Notes: generated by a model from the letters alone, not told the origin. DNA of 64,000 nucleotides from Fimenecus sp045593555 (GCA_045593555.1 JAZNWU010000017.1:28541-92540), one strand, 5' to 3'; counted from the stretch's first letter, positions 33,909 through 44,362 are shown. Numbers and translations are program-made.

Positions 33909-36731
33909 ATGATACACGATAAAATTATTGTAAAAGGTGCAAAAGAGAATAACTTAAAAAATATTGATATAGAAATTCCAAGAGATAAGCTTGTTGTTTT
34001 CACAGGACTTTCAGGCTCAGGTAAATCCTCATTGGCTTTTGATACTATTTATGCAGAAGGCCAGAGAAGATATATCGAGTCACTTTCTTCCTATGCAAGA
34101 ATGTTTTTAGGTCAGATGGAAAAACCGAATGTAGAGTCAATTGAAGGACTTTCTCCTGCAATTTCTATTGACCAGAAAACAACATCAAAAAATCCTCGTT
34201 CAACTGTTGGTACTGTTACGGAAATTTACGATTATCTTCGTTTGTTGTATGCAAGAATCGGTATTCCTCATTGTCCTGTTTGTGGCAGAGAAATCAAACA
34301 ACAGACAGTTGACCAGATTGTTGACAGTATTTTAAGTTTACCTGAAGGTACAAAATTTCAGATTCTTTCTCCTGTTGTTCGTGGTAAAAAAGGTGAGCAT
34401 GCAAAAGAACTTGCCAATGCATTGAAGGCGGGTTTTGTCAGAGCAAGAATTGATGGCGAAGTTACTGAACTTGTCGAGGATATGAAGCTTCAAAAAACCT
34501 ATAAGCACACTATTGAGATTATTGTTGACAGACTTGTTGTAAAAGATGGAATAAGAACACGACTTGCGGATTCTATTGAAACAACGACTCAACATTCAGG
34601 TGGAAATGTTATAATAGATGTAATTGGTGATAAAGAGTACCTTTATTCACTTAATTATGCTTGTCCTGAACACGGTGTAAGTGTTGATGAATTGTCTCCA
34701 AGAATGTTTTCTTTCAATAATCCATATGGTGCTTGTCCTACATGTACTGGATTAGGAACTTTTTTGAAGGTTAATCCTGACCTTGTAATGCCTAATAAAA
34801 ACCTTTCTATTAGTGAAGGTGGAATTTGTGCAAGTGGTTGGGGAAAAGCTGAAAAAGGCTCAATTGCAGCGATGTATTATAATGCAATTGGTAAAGAATA
34901 TGGTTTTACATTAAAAACACCTTTAAAAGACATATCTGAAGAAGGAATGAATGCAATTCTTTATGGTACAGACCATAAAATGAAAATGACTCGTTCAACA
35001 TTGTATGGTTCTGGAACATATATGTCTGAATTTGAAGGTATCGTTAATAATCTTGAAAGACGATATAAAGAAACTACAAGTGATTGGGCTAAATGGGAAA
35101 TTGAACAAGTTATGACAGCTTGTAGTTGTCCTGATTGTAAGGGCACAAGATTAAAACCTGAAATTCTATCTGTTACAGTAGGTGGTAAAAATATTAGTCA
35201 ATTCTGTGATATGTCAATTGTCTCAGCTATTGATTTCATTGAAAAATTAGAGCTGACAGAAAAAGAGAAGTTTATTTCTGAGTCAATTCTTAAAGAAATT
35301 AACAGCAGATTGAATTTTCTTAAAAGTGTAGGTCTTGAATATCTCACACTTTCAAGGTCATCAGGTACTCTCTCAGGTGGTGAAAGTCAACGAATCAGAC
35401 TTGCAACTCAGATTGGCTCTTCACTTATGGGCGTTGTATATATTCTTGATGAACCGAGTATTGGACTTCATCAAAGAGATAATGACAAACTTCTTGGAAC
35501 ATTAAAAAGACTCCGTGATTTAGGAAATACATTGATTGTTGTTGAACACGATGAGGATACTATGCGTGAAGCTGATTATATTGTTGATATTGGTCCCGGT
35601 GCTGGTGTTCACGGTGGTGAAATTGTCTGTGCAGGTACTGCTGATGAAATCATTAAGTGTAAAGACTCTATTACAGGTAAATATTTATCAGGTGAAAGAA
35701 AAGTACCAATACCTGAAAACAGACGAGAAGGAAATGGTAATTTCTTATCAATTATTGGTGCTGAAGAGAATAATCTTAAGAACATTGATGTCAATTTTCC
35801 TCTCGGCTGTTTTAATTGTGTGACAGGTGTTTCAGGGTCAGGTAAATCCTCTTTAATTAATGAGATTCTTTATAAAAACCTTGCTAATGAACTCAATAAT
35901 GCTAAAAAACCTCTTGGAAAATTCAATTCAATGGTTGGACTTGAACATCTTGACAAGGTTATTAACATTGACCAATCACCGATTGGTAGAACACCTCGTT
36001 CTAACCCTGCAACATATACAGGTGTTTTCACAGATATTCGTGAATTATTTGCTTCAACACAGGACTCAAAAATCCGTGGCTATAATTCAGGCAGATATTC
36101 CTTCAATGTAAAAGGCGGACGGTGTGAAGCTTGCGAAGGAGACGGTATTGTTAAGATTGAAATGCATTTCCTTGCCGATGTATATGTACCTTGTGAGGTT
36201 TGTAACGGTGCAAGGTATAATCGTGAAACACTTGAAGTTAAATATAAAGGAAAAAATATTTATGATGTTCTTGAGATGACTGTTGAAGAAGCACTTGAAT
36301 TCTTTAGTCATATTCCCAAAATTCAACGAAAGTTGCAGACTCTTTATGATGTTGGTTTAGGATATGTTAAGTTAGGTCAGTCGGCAACCACTCTTTCAGG
36401 TGGCGAAGCACAGAGAGTCAAACTTGCAACCGAGCTTTCTAAACGTTCAACAGGCAAAACAATTTATATCCTTGATGAGCCTACAACAGGTCTTCATACA
36501 GCCGATGTTCATAAGCTTATCGAAGTTCTTCAAAGACTTGTTGATGCAGGAAATACAATCATTGTTATTGAACATAATCTTGACGTTATTAAAACAGCAG
36601 ATTATATAATTGATTTAGGTCCTGAAGGTGGGGATAAGGGTGGTAAAATCGTTGCTTGTGGAACACCAGAAGAAATCGCTAAATGCAAAAAATCTTATAC
36701 AGGGCAATATTTAAAAAAGATACTTAAATAA
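33909..36731 (+). CDS. uvrA: UvrABC system protein A
   Basis: Damage-sensing ABC-type ATPase (940 aa, full length). Two Walker A sites (FTGLSGSGKSSLAF and TGVSGSGKSSL), two signature motifs (TLSGGESQRIRLA and TLSGGEAQRVKLA), and zinc modules with CPVC, CPTC, CPDC and CEAC/CEVC pairs are present. It is transcribed with uvrB, which starts immediately upstream. Confidence 0.97.
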   Translation: MIHDKIIVKGAKENNLKNIDIEIPRDKLVVFTGLSGSGKSSLAFDTIYAEGQRRYIESLSSYARMFLGQMEKPNVESIEGLSPAISIDQKTTSKNPRSTVGTVTEIYDYLRLLYARIGIPHCPVCGREIKQQTVDQIVDSILSLPEGTKFQILSPVVRGKKGEHAKELANALKAGFVRARIDGEVTELVEDMKLQKTYKHTIEIIVDRLVVKDGIRTRLADSIETTTQHSGGNVIIDVIGDKEYLYSLNYACPEHGVSVDELSPRMFSFNNPYGACPTCTGLGTFLKVNPDLVMPNKNLSISEGGICASGWGKAEKGSIAAMYYNAIGKEYGFTLKTPLKDISEEGMNAILYGTDHKMKMTRSTLYGSGTYMSEFEGIVNNLERRYKETTSDWAKWEIEQVMTACSCPDCKGTRLKPEILSVTVGGKNISQFCDMSIVSAIDFIEKLELTEKEKFISESILKEINSRLNFLKSVGLEYLTLSRSSGTLSGGESQRIRLATQIGSSLMGVVYILDEPSIGLHQRDNDKLLGTLKRLRDLGNTLIVVEHDEDTMREADYIVDIGPGAGVHGGEIVCAGTADEIIKCKDSITGKYLSGERKVPIPENRREGNGNFLSIIGAEENNLKNIDVNFPLGCFNCVTGVSGSGKSSLINEILYKNLANELNNAKKPLGKFNSMVGLEHLDKVINIDQSPIGRTPRSNPATYTGVFTDIRELFASTQDSKIRGYNSGRYSFNVKGGRCEACEGDGIVKIEMHFLADVYVPCEVCNGARYNRETLEVKYKGKNIYDVLEMTVEEALEFFSHIPKIQRKLQTLYDVGLGYVKLGQSATTLSGGEAQRVKLATELSKRSTGKTIYILDEPTTGLHTADVHKLIEVLQRLVDAGNTIIVIEHNLDVIKTADYIIDLGPEGGDKGGKIVACGTPEEIAKCKKSYTGQYLKKILK

Positions 36732-36733
36732 GA

Positions 36734-36763
36734 AAAAGCAGGAGTTAAATCCTGCTTTTATTT
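36734..36763. terminator. Terminator between uvrA and the YfhO-like gene
   Basis: Perfect 10-bp stem AAAAGCAGGA / TCCTGCTTTT with a 6-nt loop; poly-A and poly-T flanks allow use on both strands. Confidence 0.88.
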
Positions 36764-36777
36764 ATATAATTGCTCGA

Positions 36778-39570
36778 CTATTTTTCGGAAATATCTGTTT
36801 CAAACTGTTCATCAATGTTGAATTCATCATTGAGTTCAATTTGTTCCATATTGTTAATCGAATTTTCTGTTAAGTTAGCATCATCTTCTGAGTCTTGCCA
36901 GATATTTGTATTATTGTTTTTAAATACATTCTTTTTCTTTAAGATAAGTGTAATCAACAGCAAACTGATGAATGTCACAGAGATAATTATGGCTGTATTT
37001 AACCCTGGAATTGAATACTCAAATTTAATTGAATGTTCACCGGAAGAAACCTTAACACCTAAAAGAGCTTCTGAGATTTTTATAATATTTTCTTCTGCTA
37101 CTTTTTCACCATCAATATAAAGGTTCCAGCCTTTGTCATAAGGTATAGATGTGAATAAAACTTCATCAATATCAGCAGAAAAAGTTCCTTCTATTGTTGT
37201 ATCACTGAAACTGGTATACTCAATTTGACCAGATTTAAGTATGTTATATCCATCAACAAATTTATCGTGGTCTATTGTAAAGACAACAAAATCAACATTT
37301 GCATATGCTTTATCTTCAGCAATTGGCATTGTGACAGATATTTTATTATCAGGTTCATAATACCCTAAGTCAAGGATATAACCATCAGAAACAGACATAT
37401 GTGTACTGATTGATGGAGAATATACAGAAACACTATCGAGATTTCTTGAATACAAATAAATATAAATGTGTCCACTTGATTGAGCAGTGATTGTAGCTGT
37501 AGCAGAAGCCTCAGTACTATCATCAATTTTTTGTATATTAAAATTAGTCATATACTTATCGTCTTCTGAAATATCGTAAACATTGTTACAAATAAACTCA
37601 TAATCAAATATTCTATTGTATATTCCGTCAATTCCTGTTGCACATGCGAAAAGCTCTTGCTGTGAATCTACTGGATTAGAATATAAAGCTGAATCCCAGT
37701 TTGTTATTGTTTCGGAAACAGGGAAGGCGATATTTAAATTGTAATTGTTTTCATAGGCAGAATATGTTGCATTTTTATCTGCAAGTGTATAATATTTTCC
37801 TTCACTAATTAATGAATTTCTGTCGTAAATATATTTGATTCCAAAAATCGAGTTGTATACAGGAGTTTGTGGATTATATGTGTAACTATTAATCTGATTT
37901 CCATAAAGGCCAATACTTTTTTGCATATTTGCAACTTTTTCATAAGCCATTGATGAGAATACTGAAACACCATTATAATCATACCAGCTTGGGTCCATTC
38001 TTGTACGTAAATCGGACAATTCAGTTCTATAAAACAAGCTATTATCATTCTTGTCTATAACAGATTGTAATTCCTTAAAATCATCGTAATCTTCTGTGAA
38101 AGCAGTTTTTGTTTGATTAGCAACGTAATGGTCTGTGTTTGCAATTATTGTTTCAGATATGACTGTACAGGAAAGAATAATTGAAAGGGCATACGCCTGA
38201 TTTTTTTTACTTTGAATTAATCCAAGTATAATAGTAAAAGCAAAAACATAAATTACTGAAACGAGAACAGTTGTATTATCAACATTTTTTGAGCCAAGCT
38301 TTTGTGTTAAAACAATAAATGCTAAAATACCAATTCCAATAGAGAGAAATTGCTTTTTATTCATGTATTTTATATTTATAAAAGCTTTGTAAGCCATTGT
38401 AATGAGAATAAACGAGTACATAAATGACTGACGATAAGGTAAATCATTTGGAAAATGAAGACCATGCCATAAATAGTTCAAATAGTTTATATTGAAACTA
38501 AAGAACATAATGCCTAATAAAACTGAAGTTGCAATTTTTTCTTTTGAACTAATTCTGTCAGAAAAAAGATATGCAGGAACCAGCATAACAGTAAGAATTC
38601 CACAATATACATTTGGTAAAACATCTTCACCACTGCTACGAATTGTTGGCTCAAGACTTGCAAGATGATTTGCAAGAAAATCAAAAATATTAAAGTAATT
38701 TTTGATTTCATCAGGGTGTGTTCCTGATGTTGCAGAAGATGAATTTAATACATATGCAACAGGTAAAAGCATAAATACAAGAATAATGCCAACTGCTAAT
38801 GAAGAAAATGCAAATCTTAAACCACTTTGAAAGAAAAATGATTTGCCAAGAGCAGAATATTTTTTATCATTGTTATCTAAAATTACTGATTTTTTAATAA
38901 ATTTTTCTGATGTACAAAAATAGTAGTACAGAAAATATAAACATGAAAAAATGCAAAGCATAAATCCAATGTAATAATTCGTAAAAATAGCAAGTGTAAG
39001 GAATATAATATAGTTTCCACATTTTCCTGAATTAATTATTTTTTCTATACCAAGTACTATTAATGGTAATAAGTACATCGAGTCAATCCACATTACATTC
39101 CAGTAATACGCAATAAAATAAGCACTGAATGCATACATTATACCAAATCCAATAAGTTGAGGACCATCAGCCTTATTGGATTTTTTTAAATAGTAAGAAA
39201 TTGCCATTGCACTCAAAATTGCTTTAATAGCAATCATTGCAGCAACAGCTTCAAAAGTATTTTCGTGACCAAATAATAAAACTAAAATAGAAAATGGACT
39301 TGATAAATAGTTGTAGAAATTTCCGATAAATGAACTTCCCAACCCTGAATTCCATGAATATAACATAGATTCGCCATTTGTGATTCTATCATAAAGTTCA
39401 GAAAATAATGGACCATATTGATGATATAAATCCATTCTGTAGATTGTTTTATCACCAAATGGAATTATTGAGTAACAAAAATAAACAACCATTATTATAA
39501 AGAAAGCAGCTAAGCCTGACAAAAGAATAAATTTGTTGTTTTGAATAAGTGATTTGAGTTTGGTTTTCAT
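36778..39570 (-). CDS. YfhO-family membrane protein
   Basis: Large membrane protein (930 aa from the chosen start) of the GT-C-like YfhO family. The N-terminal loop DLYHQYGPLFSELYDRI and the region SWNSGLGSSFIGNFYNYLSSPF are hallmarks. About a dozen membrane segments are followed by a large external domain (about 480-850), one last membrane helix and an acidic cytoplasmic tail of about 50 residues. YfhO proteins are linked to glycosylation of lipoteichoic acid or surface glycans in Bacillus and Listeria. The second Met (39570) is used because AGGA lies 8 nt before it. Monocistronic. Confidence 0.85.
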   Translation of the reverse strand: MKTKLKSLIQNNKFILLSGLAAFFIIMVVYFCYSIIPFGDKTIYRMDLYHQYGPLFSELYDRITNGESMLYSWNSGLGSSFIGNFYNYLSSPFSILVLLFGHENTFEAVAAMIAIKAILSAMAISYYLKKSNKADGPQLIGFGIMYAFSAYFIAYYWNVMWIDSMYLLPLIVLGIEKIINSGKCGNYIIFLTLAIFTNYYIGFMLCIFSCLYFLYYYFCTSEKFIKKSVILDNNDKKYSALGKSFFFQSGLRFAFSSLAVGIILVFMLLPVAYVLNSSSATSGTHPDEIKNYFNIFDFLANHLASLEPTIRSSGEDVLPNVYCGILTVMLVPAYLFSDRISSKEKIATSVLLGIMFFSFNINYLNYLWHGLHFPNDLPYRQSFMYSFILITMAYKAFINIKYMNKKQFLSIGIGILAFIVLTQKLGSKNVDNTTVLVSVIYVFAFTIILGLIQSKKNQAYALSIILSCTVISETIIANTDHYVANQTKTAFTEDYDDFKELQSVIDKNDNSLFYRTELSDLRTRMDPSWYDYNGVSVFSSMAYEKVANMQKSIGLYGNQINSYTYNPQTPVYNSIFGIKYIYDRNSLISEGKYYTLADKNATYSAYENNYNLNIAFPVSETITNWDSALYSNPVDSQQELFACATGIDGIYNRIFDYEFICNNVYDISEDDKYMTNFNIQKIDDSTEASATATITAQSSGHIYIYLYSRNLDSVSVYSPSISTHMSVSDGYILDLGYYEPDNKISVTMPIAEDKAYANVDFVVFTIDHDKFVDGYNILKSGQIEYTSFSDTTIEGTFSADIDEVLFTSIPYDKGWNLYIDGEKVAEENIIKISEALLGVKVSSGEHSIKFEYSIPGLNTAIIISVTFISLLLITLILKKKNVFKNNNTNIWQDSEDDANLTENSINNMEQIELNDEFNIDEQFETDISEK

Positions 39571-39637
39571 AATATACATCCTGTGAAAAATTTTTTAAAT
39601 TATATCATATTTTTGATTATATATCAATAAATATTTG

Positions 39638-39666
39638 TAATATAAGAGGACAAGTAATCATAATGT
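39638..39666 (+). promoter_or_regulatory. Candidate sigma E promoter of the spoIIIA operon
   Basis: TAATATA (39638-39644), 14-bp spacer, CATAATGT (39659-39666). This resembles the sigma E pattern (ATA-containing -35, CATA-type -10) expected for spoIIIA. The right half of the -10 is poorly conserved. Confidence 0.4.
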
Positions 39667-39682
39667 AGTAATAGGTAAGTTT

Positions 39683-40687
39683 ATGGACAAAAAGTTATTA
39701 AATGATTTTAATTATATTATTTCTTTTACAACAACTCGAATTCAATCATATTTAAAAAAGCTAAATTATGAATTGATTGAAAACATTCAGGAAATCAGAA
39801 TCAGAGCCGATAGACCGATTGTTATTGTTTTACCTTCAGAGTGTTGTTTTTTAACTGTTTCAGGTAAATTAAGCAGAATATTTTCGAATAATTGTGTTAT
39901 TGCATCTGGTAATGAAATAATTGATATTGTAAACAAAATGTGTGGATATTCAATTCATAGTCATTATGAAGATATGTTAAACGGATATATTACATTAAAA
40001 AATGGGGCAAGAATAGGTTTAACAGGTACAGCAGTTTTTGATAAAACTAATGTAAAAGGAATAAAGGATATAGATGGAATTAACATTCGTATTCCAAGAT
40101 ATGTAAAAGACATTTCAAAAATTGTATTTGATAATATATATGAAAGATCAATTTCAAATTTGTTGATTGCAGGTCCACCATCATCAGGTAAAACAACAAT
40201 GCTCAAGGACTTAACTTATCATTTATCTTCAGGTAAAATGGGTATTTTTTATAAAGTTTGTATTGTTGATGAAAGAAAAGAAATTGCAACAATAAACAAA
40301 AATACAAAAGAATTGGGACTAAATACTGATGTCTTATATGGTTTTCCAAAGTCAGTTGGTATTTCTATGGCTGTCAGGTGTCTTTCACCACATATTATAA
40401 TTTGTGATGAAATTAGTCATGAAGATACAGATGAGATTATTAAAGCTATGAATTCGGGTGTTATATTTATTTTTACAATTCATGCAAAAAATTATGAAGA
40501 ATTAAAGAGAAAAGTCACATTCCAAAAGTTACTTGAGAATGGATGTGTTGAGAATATACTATTTTTAGATAGTTTTAAAAAATTTACAATTATATCAAAT
40601 GGTCTTACAAAAGAGGTAGTTTATGAAAGCTATGATAATTCTATTAGTAATTATTCTGACAATAATAACAGCTTTGAATTATATTAA
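39683..40687 (+). CDS. spoIIIAA: Stage III sporulation protein AA (ATPase)
   Basis: Cytoplasmic (mother-cell) secretion-type ATPase powering the SpoIIIA-SpoIIQ channel that connects mother cell and forespore (334 aa). Walker A is GPPSSGKTT (164-172), with Walker B-like HIIICDEI and a conserved IRIRADRP region near the N terminus. It overlaps spoIIIAB by 65 nt. Confidence 0.95.
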   Translation: MDKKLLNDFNYIISFTTTRIQSYLKKLNYELIENIQEIRIRADRPIVIVLPSECCFLTVSGKLSRIFSNNCVIASGNEIIDIVNKMCGYSIHSHYEDMLNGYITLKNGARIGLTGTAVFDKTNVKGIKDIDGINIRIPRYVKDISKIVFDNIYERSISNLLIAGPPSSGKTTMLKDLTYHLSSGKMGIFYKVCIVDERKEIATINKNTKELGLNTDVLYGFPKSVGISMAVRCLSPHIIICDEISHEDTDEIIKAMNSGVIFIFTIHAKNYEELKRKVTFQKLLENGCVENILFLDSFKKFTIISNGLTKEVVYESYDNSISNYSDNNNSFELY

Positions 40688-41132
40688 AAGAATAAAGCTT
40701 CATACGAAAGCATTAAGTCAATGTGTTTTAATGATAGAAAATATTGAAATTTTGTTGTCATATAATAATTTGAGTGTCAAAGAAATATTAAAAATGCTTT
40801 CAACAAACAAAACTTATTATCTACTTACATTTATAAATATAATAAATGAAAATATGGAAGTTAAGGAAAATGAATATATATTAAATGATGATAACATTAC
40901 TTACATAAAGAATAATGCTTATCTGAATAAAGACGATAAGGAAACATTAATTAATTATTTTTCTGTGCTTGGAAAATCTGATTTGAATGGCCAGATAATA
41001 AATTGTAAGACATATAAAGACATTTTTAATAAGAAGTTAAAAGAAAACGAAATTAAGGAGTTAAAAGATTGTAAAAGTTCGGGGATGTTAATATTAGGTG
41101 TTGGATTCTTAATTATTATTATGTTGATTTAA
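40623..41132 (+). CDS. spoIIIAB: Stage III sporulation protein AB
   Basis: Membrane protein of the SpoIIIA complex, type II secretion F-like (169 aa), with an N-terminal helix (about 3-20) and a C-terminal helix (last 18 residues). SD GAGGTAG precedes the ATG inside the end of spoIIIAA, an unusually long overlap of 65 nt. Confidence 0.9.
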   Translation: MKAMIILLVIILTIITALNYIKRIKLHTKALSQCVLMIENIEILLSYNNLSVKEILKMLSTNKTYYLLTFINIINENMEVKENEYILNDDNITYIKNNAYLNKDDKETLINYFSVLGKSDLNGQIINCKTYKDIFNKKLKENEIKELKDCKSSGMLILGVGFLIIIMLI

Positions 41133-41141
41133 GTGGTGAAA

Positions 41142-41336
41142 ATGGATATTTCATTTCTTTTTAAAATTGCAGGAATAGGTTTGATTGTTGCAATAATGCA
41201 ACAAATGTTGTCAAAAGCAGGTCGTGAGGAGTTTGCAACATTGACTGTAATTACAGGTATAGTTGTTATTATTGCAATGCTCATACCACAGTTATCATCT
41301 GTAATTGATGAAGTCAGCTCTATCTTCAATTTATGA
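41142..41336 (+). CDS. spoIIIAC: Stage III sporulation protein AC
   Basis: Small two-helix membrane protein (64 aa) of the channel complex. The frame also opens at GTG 41133 and GTG 41136; ATG 41142 gives MDISFLFKIAGIG, which aligns with known SpoIIIAC starts, but the SD there (GGTG) is close and weak. Overlaps spoIIIAD by ATGA. Confidence 0.88.
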   Translation: MDISFLFKIAGIGLIVAIMQQMLSKAGREEFATLTVITGIVVIIAMLIPQLSSVIDEVSSIFNL

Positions 41337-41725
41337 ACATATTATTTAAAATTGCAATAGTAACTGTTGTATATGTTATATCAGCATCTGTAATTAAAAC
41401 GTACAGACCTGAATATGTTTTTCTGCTCAGACTGATAGCAATTTTTATTATTATATTCTATTCAATTGATTATTTGACTGAATTTATCAGTTCTTGTTTA
41501 GTTTTATTATCTTCATTTGATATTGAATCATCACATATTTCTTTATTGATAAAGATAATTGGAATTGCAATACTAACTGACATCATTTCTGATAATTTAA
41601 AAGACAATGGTGAAATTGCTCTGTCTAATACGGTTATATTGTTATCAAAATTCATTATTCTTTATATGACAATTCCAATCTTTAATGGAATAATTATTTT
41701 TTGTTTAAAATTTATTGATTTGTAA
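41333..41725 (+). CDS. spoIIIAD: Stage III sporulation protein AD
   Basis: Polytopic membrane protein (130 aa, about four helices) of the channel. ATGA overlap upstream and TAATG overlap downstream show coupled translation within the operon. Confidence 0.9.
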   Translation: MNILFKIAIVTVVYVISASVIKTYRPEYVFLLRLIAIFIIIFYSIDYLTEFISSCLVLLSSFDIESSHISLLIKIIGIAILTDIISDNLKDNGEIALSNTVILLSKFIILYMTIPIFNGIIIFCLKFIDL

Positions 41726-42813
41726 TGAAAAAGATTCTATGTTTTTTTATAATTTTTATTGTTTTGTTTTCTATGTCGATATGTTCCTATTCATATGAAT
41801 ATACTGAAGAAATATTTGAAAATATCGATGATTCAACTAAAGAATATCTCAATGATTTAGGTATTGATGAAATATCTTTTGAAAAATTATTTGAAATAAC
41901 TCCGACAAGAGTTATCGAATTTATATTTTCATTGGCATTCGATAAAACAAAATCATTATTTGATAGATTTGTTTTGATTTTTTTTGTTTTGCTTATTTCT
42001 GCAATAGCTACATCATTTTTAAATAATAACACACAGTTAAATAAGATTATTGATTATTTATCTATACTTATTATTCTTTCATTTATTATGGAATCATTAA
42101 GCAGAATAATAACCGATGCAGCTGTTGGGTTAAAAACATCTAATATTTTTATCAATACATATTTGCCTGTAATGATTGGAATAATTGTTGCATCAAGAAA
42201 CCCTGCTTTAGCCGTTACATATAATACATTTACAATTCTTTTATCAAATATAATTTCATTTATTTCAGATAAATTATTGATTCCGTTAATTAGTGCTATA
42301 TTTTCATTAAATATAATATTATTTTTTTCTGCTGACAACTATCATTTAAGAATTAATAAAATATTCAGAAAATTGGTCGTTGTAATATTATCATTATTTT
42401 CTACTTTATATACTGGATTGTTATCAACTCAAAGTATTTTAGCCTCATCTTCTGATAGTTTTGCTTTAAAAGGAATTAAGTTTATATCTGGAACTTTCAT
42501 TCCTGTCGTGGGTGCTAATGTCAGTGATGCAGTTTCATCCATAATAAGTAGTTTTTTAATAATGAAAAGCACTTTAGGTGTTTTTATAATTATTGTAGTA
42601 ATTCTTATAAATTTGCCTGTAATGATAGAATTGCTTGTTTGGTATTTTTTTCTTGGCTTCTGTTCCATCGTCTCATCTTTATTAAAGTTAGATACTATTA
42701 CAGATGTTTTTGATAGTTTAGCATCTACAATTTCATTATTAAATATTGTCTTATTTTTTATTACTTTTGTTTTAGTTATATCAACAGGAATTATAATTGT
42801 TATGGGTAAATAA
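41725..42813 (+). CDS. spoIIIAE: Stage III sporulation protein AE
   Basis: Largest membrane component (362 aa), with an N-terminal signal-like helix followed by about seven further membrane segments. Segment NTYLPVMIGIIVASRNPALA is in the conserved central region. It shares a base with the spoIIIAD stop. Confidence 0.93.
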   Translation: MKKILCFFIIFIVLFSMSICSYSYEYTEEIFENIDDSTKEYLNDLGIDEISFEKLFEITPTRVIEFIFSLAFDKTKSLFDRFVLIFFVLLISAIATSFLNNNTQLNKIIDYLSILIILSFIMESLSRIITDAAVGLKTSNIFINTYLPVMIGIIVASRNPALAVTYNTFTILLSNIISFISDKLLIPLISAIFSLNIILFFSADNYHLRINKIFRKLVVVILSLFSTLYTGLLSTQSILASSSDSFALKGIKFISGTFIPVVGANVSDAVSSIISSFLIMKSTLGVFIIIVVILINLPVMIELLVWYFFLGFCSIVSSLLKLDTITDVFDSLASTISLLNIVLFFITFVLVISTGIIIVMGK

Positions 42814-42816
42814 TAA

Positions 42817-43254
42817 ATGGAATATTTTAAGACATGGATTTTTTCATTATGTGGTGCAGGAATAATAACATCTGTATTCAGAATTTTAGTTAGCAATTCT
42901 AATGTTAAAAAAACAGTAAATATATTTTTATCAATGTTTGTTTTCCTTTATACAGTTATTCCAATTAAGAATATCATATCTGATTTTGATTTTCGGTTTG
43001 AAAATGATATTGAAACAAGTTCATATACGGATATTTATAAAGATGGGTATGAAACCATTATAGTTAAGTCTATTGAAAATGTATGTGACAAACATAATGT
43101 TTCAATTGTAAATATCAATATTAATTCATACATTGATACTGATGGCTATTTAGTTATCGAAAAGATAGAACTTGAATTGAGTAATGGTGATAAAAATCAA
43201 ATTATAGCCAAGGAATTAAAAGAGCAATTTAATTATGAGGTGATTTTTATTTGA
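42817..43254 (+). CDS. spoIIIAF: Stage III sporulation protein AF
   Basis: Membrane protein with two N-terminal helices (about 5-22 and 33-50) and a soluble domain that in relatives shows a ring-building motif fold (145 aa). Start ATG is 3 nt after the spoIIIAE stop. Confidence 0.9.
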   Translation: MEYFKTWIFSLCGAGIITSVFRILVSNSNVKKTVNIFLSMFVFLYTVIPIKNIISDFDFRFENDIETSSYTDIYKDGYETIIVKSIENVCDKHNVSIVNININSYIDTDGYLVIEKIELELSNGDKNQIIAKELKEQFNYEVIFI

Positions 43255-43817
43255 ATATTATCAATGATTTATCAGTATTAATTAAAAAGGTAAAAATAGA
43301 TAAAAAAACTATAATAGTATTAATTGCTGGTTTTCTCTTAATTATTATATTGTTTGTGTCTGAAATGGATTTTGAAACTGAAAAAGAAGATATTAAAAGT
43401 GAATTGTCTGATGAAGAATACTGTAATTATCTTGAAAATAAATTAAAACATTTTATAGAGAGAATTGATGGAGCAGGGAGAACAGAGGTTATAATTACAC
43501 TTGCAGAAACTAAAGAATATATTTATGCTACAGATGACAAAGATATCCGAAAGAATAATAGTAATAGTGATGATTCGACAATTGAAAAAGATTACGTAAT
43601 TATAGAAAACGATAATAATGATGTAGGGTTGTTAATAAAGACTATAGAACCCAAAATCAGAGGTGTTGCAGTATCTTGTGAAGGTGGAGATAATGTTAAA
43701 GTTCAACAACAAATATATTCAACTATTGAAGCAATTCTAAACATAAAAACATCAAGTATTTCCATTTCAAAATTATCATTAACGGAGGACGAATATGAAA
43801 AGCAAAATAATTGGTAA
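43251..43817 (+). CDS. spoIIIAG: Stage III sporulation protein AG
   Basis: Single-pass protein (188 aa) forming the large ring of the channel in the intermembrane space. The helix lies at about 20-37, then a ring-building motif domain with RIDGAGRTEVIITL. It starts with TTG 43251 (SD GAGGTG upstream), overlapping the spoIIIAF stop. Confidence 0.9.
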   Translation: MNIINDLSVLIKKVKIDKKTIIVLIAGFLLIIILFVSEMDFETEKEDIKSELSDEEYCNYLENKLKHFIERIDGAGRTEVIITLAETKEYIYATDDKDIRKNNSNSDDSTIEKDYVIIENDNNDVGLLIKTIEPKIRGVAVSCEGGDNVKVQQQIYSTIEAILNIKTSSISISKLSLTEDEYEKQNNW

Positions 43818-44331
43818 AAAACAACTTTTAAGTTTATCTTTGATTTTAGCACTTGGCTTATCGGTTTATGTTAATTGGTACTACACAAATAATTATAATG
43901 ATATTTCTGAACCTGAAACATCAGAAAATATCAATTTGGGTGAAGCTCAACTTGTGAATTCAAATAATATGTCCGAAAACAAAGAAGATTATTTTACTCA
44001 AGCAAAGGTAAACAGAACAAAAGCTCACGATGAAGCAATAAAAAATCTTGAAGATATGATTTCTAATAAAAATTTTGATGAAGACACAATAAACCTTGCA
44101 AGAAATAATTTAGTGAATATTTCTAAAGAAATAAAGCTGGAAACAGATATAGAAAACATTATCAAGGCACAATTAAGTGAAGATTGTCTTGTTACGTATA
44201 ATGAAGATAGTATTGAAGTGATAATGCCCAAAGGTACAGTTAATGATGAATCAGTTGTAAAGGTCAAAGATATTATTCTGTCAAAAACAGATTTATCATC
44301 AGAAAAAATTGTAATTATAGAATTAAAATGA
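43795..44331 (+). CDS. spoIIIAH: Stage III sporulation protein AH
   Basis: Single-pass membrane protein (178 aa) whose outer domain docks with forespore SpoIIQ. Helix at about 9-25, followed by a coiled segment and a YscJ/FliF-like domain. SD GGAGG before ATG 43795; overlaps spoIIIAG by 23 nt. Last gene of the operon. Confidence 0.9.
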   Translation: MKSKIIGKKQLLSLSLILALGLSVYVNWYYTNNYNDISEPETSENINLGEAQLVNSNNMSENKEDYFTQAKVNRTKAHDEAIKNLEDMISNKNFDEDTINLARNNLVNISKEIKLETDIENIIKAQLSEDCLVTYNEDSIEVIMPKGTVNDESVVKVKDIILSKTDLSSEKIVIIELK

Positions 44332-44341
44332 TGTATATACA
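44332..44341 (+). promoter_or_regulatory. Palindrome TGTATATACA, upstream copy
   Basis: Perfect 10-bp palindrome just after the spoIIIAH stop and 22 bp upstream of the -35 of the nusB promoter. A second copy lies downstream of the same promoter. Confidence 0.5.
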
Positions 44342-44362
44342 ACGAAAATATACATTTATCTA

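Noticed and set aside
42429..42896. 155-codon antisense frame within spoIIIAE
   Set aside because: Shadow of the real gene: low-complexity Ile/Lys-rich translation, no SD, no recognisable domain.
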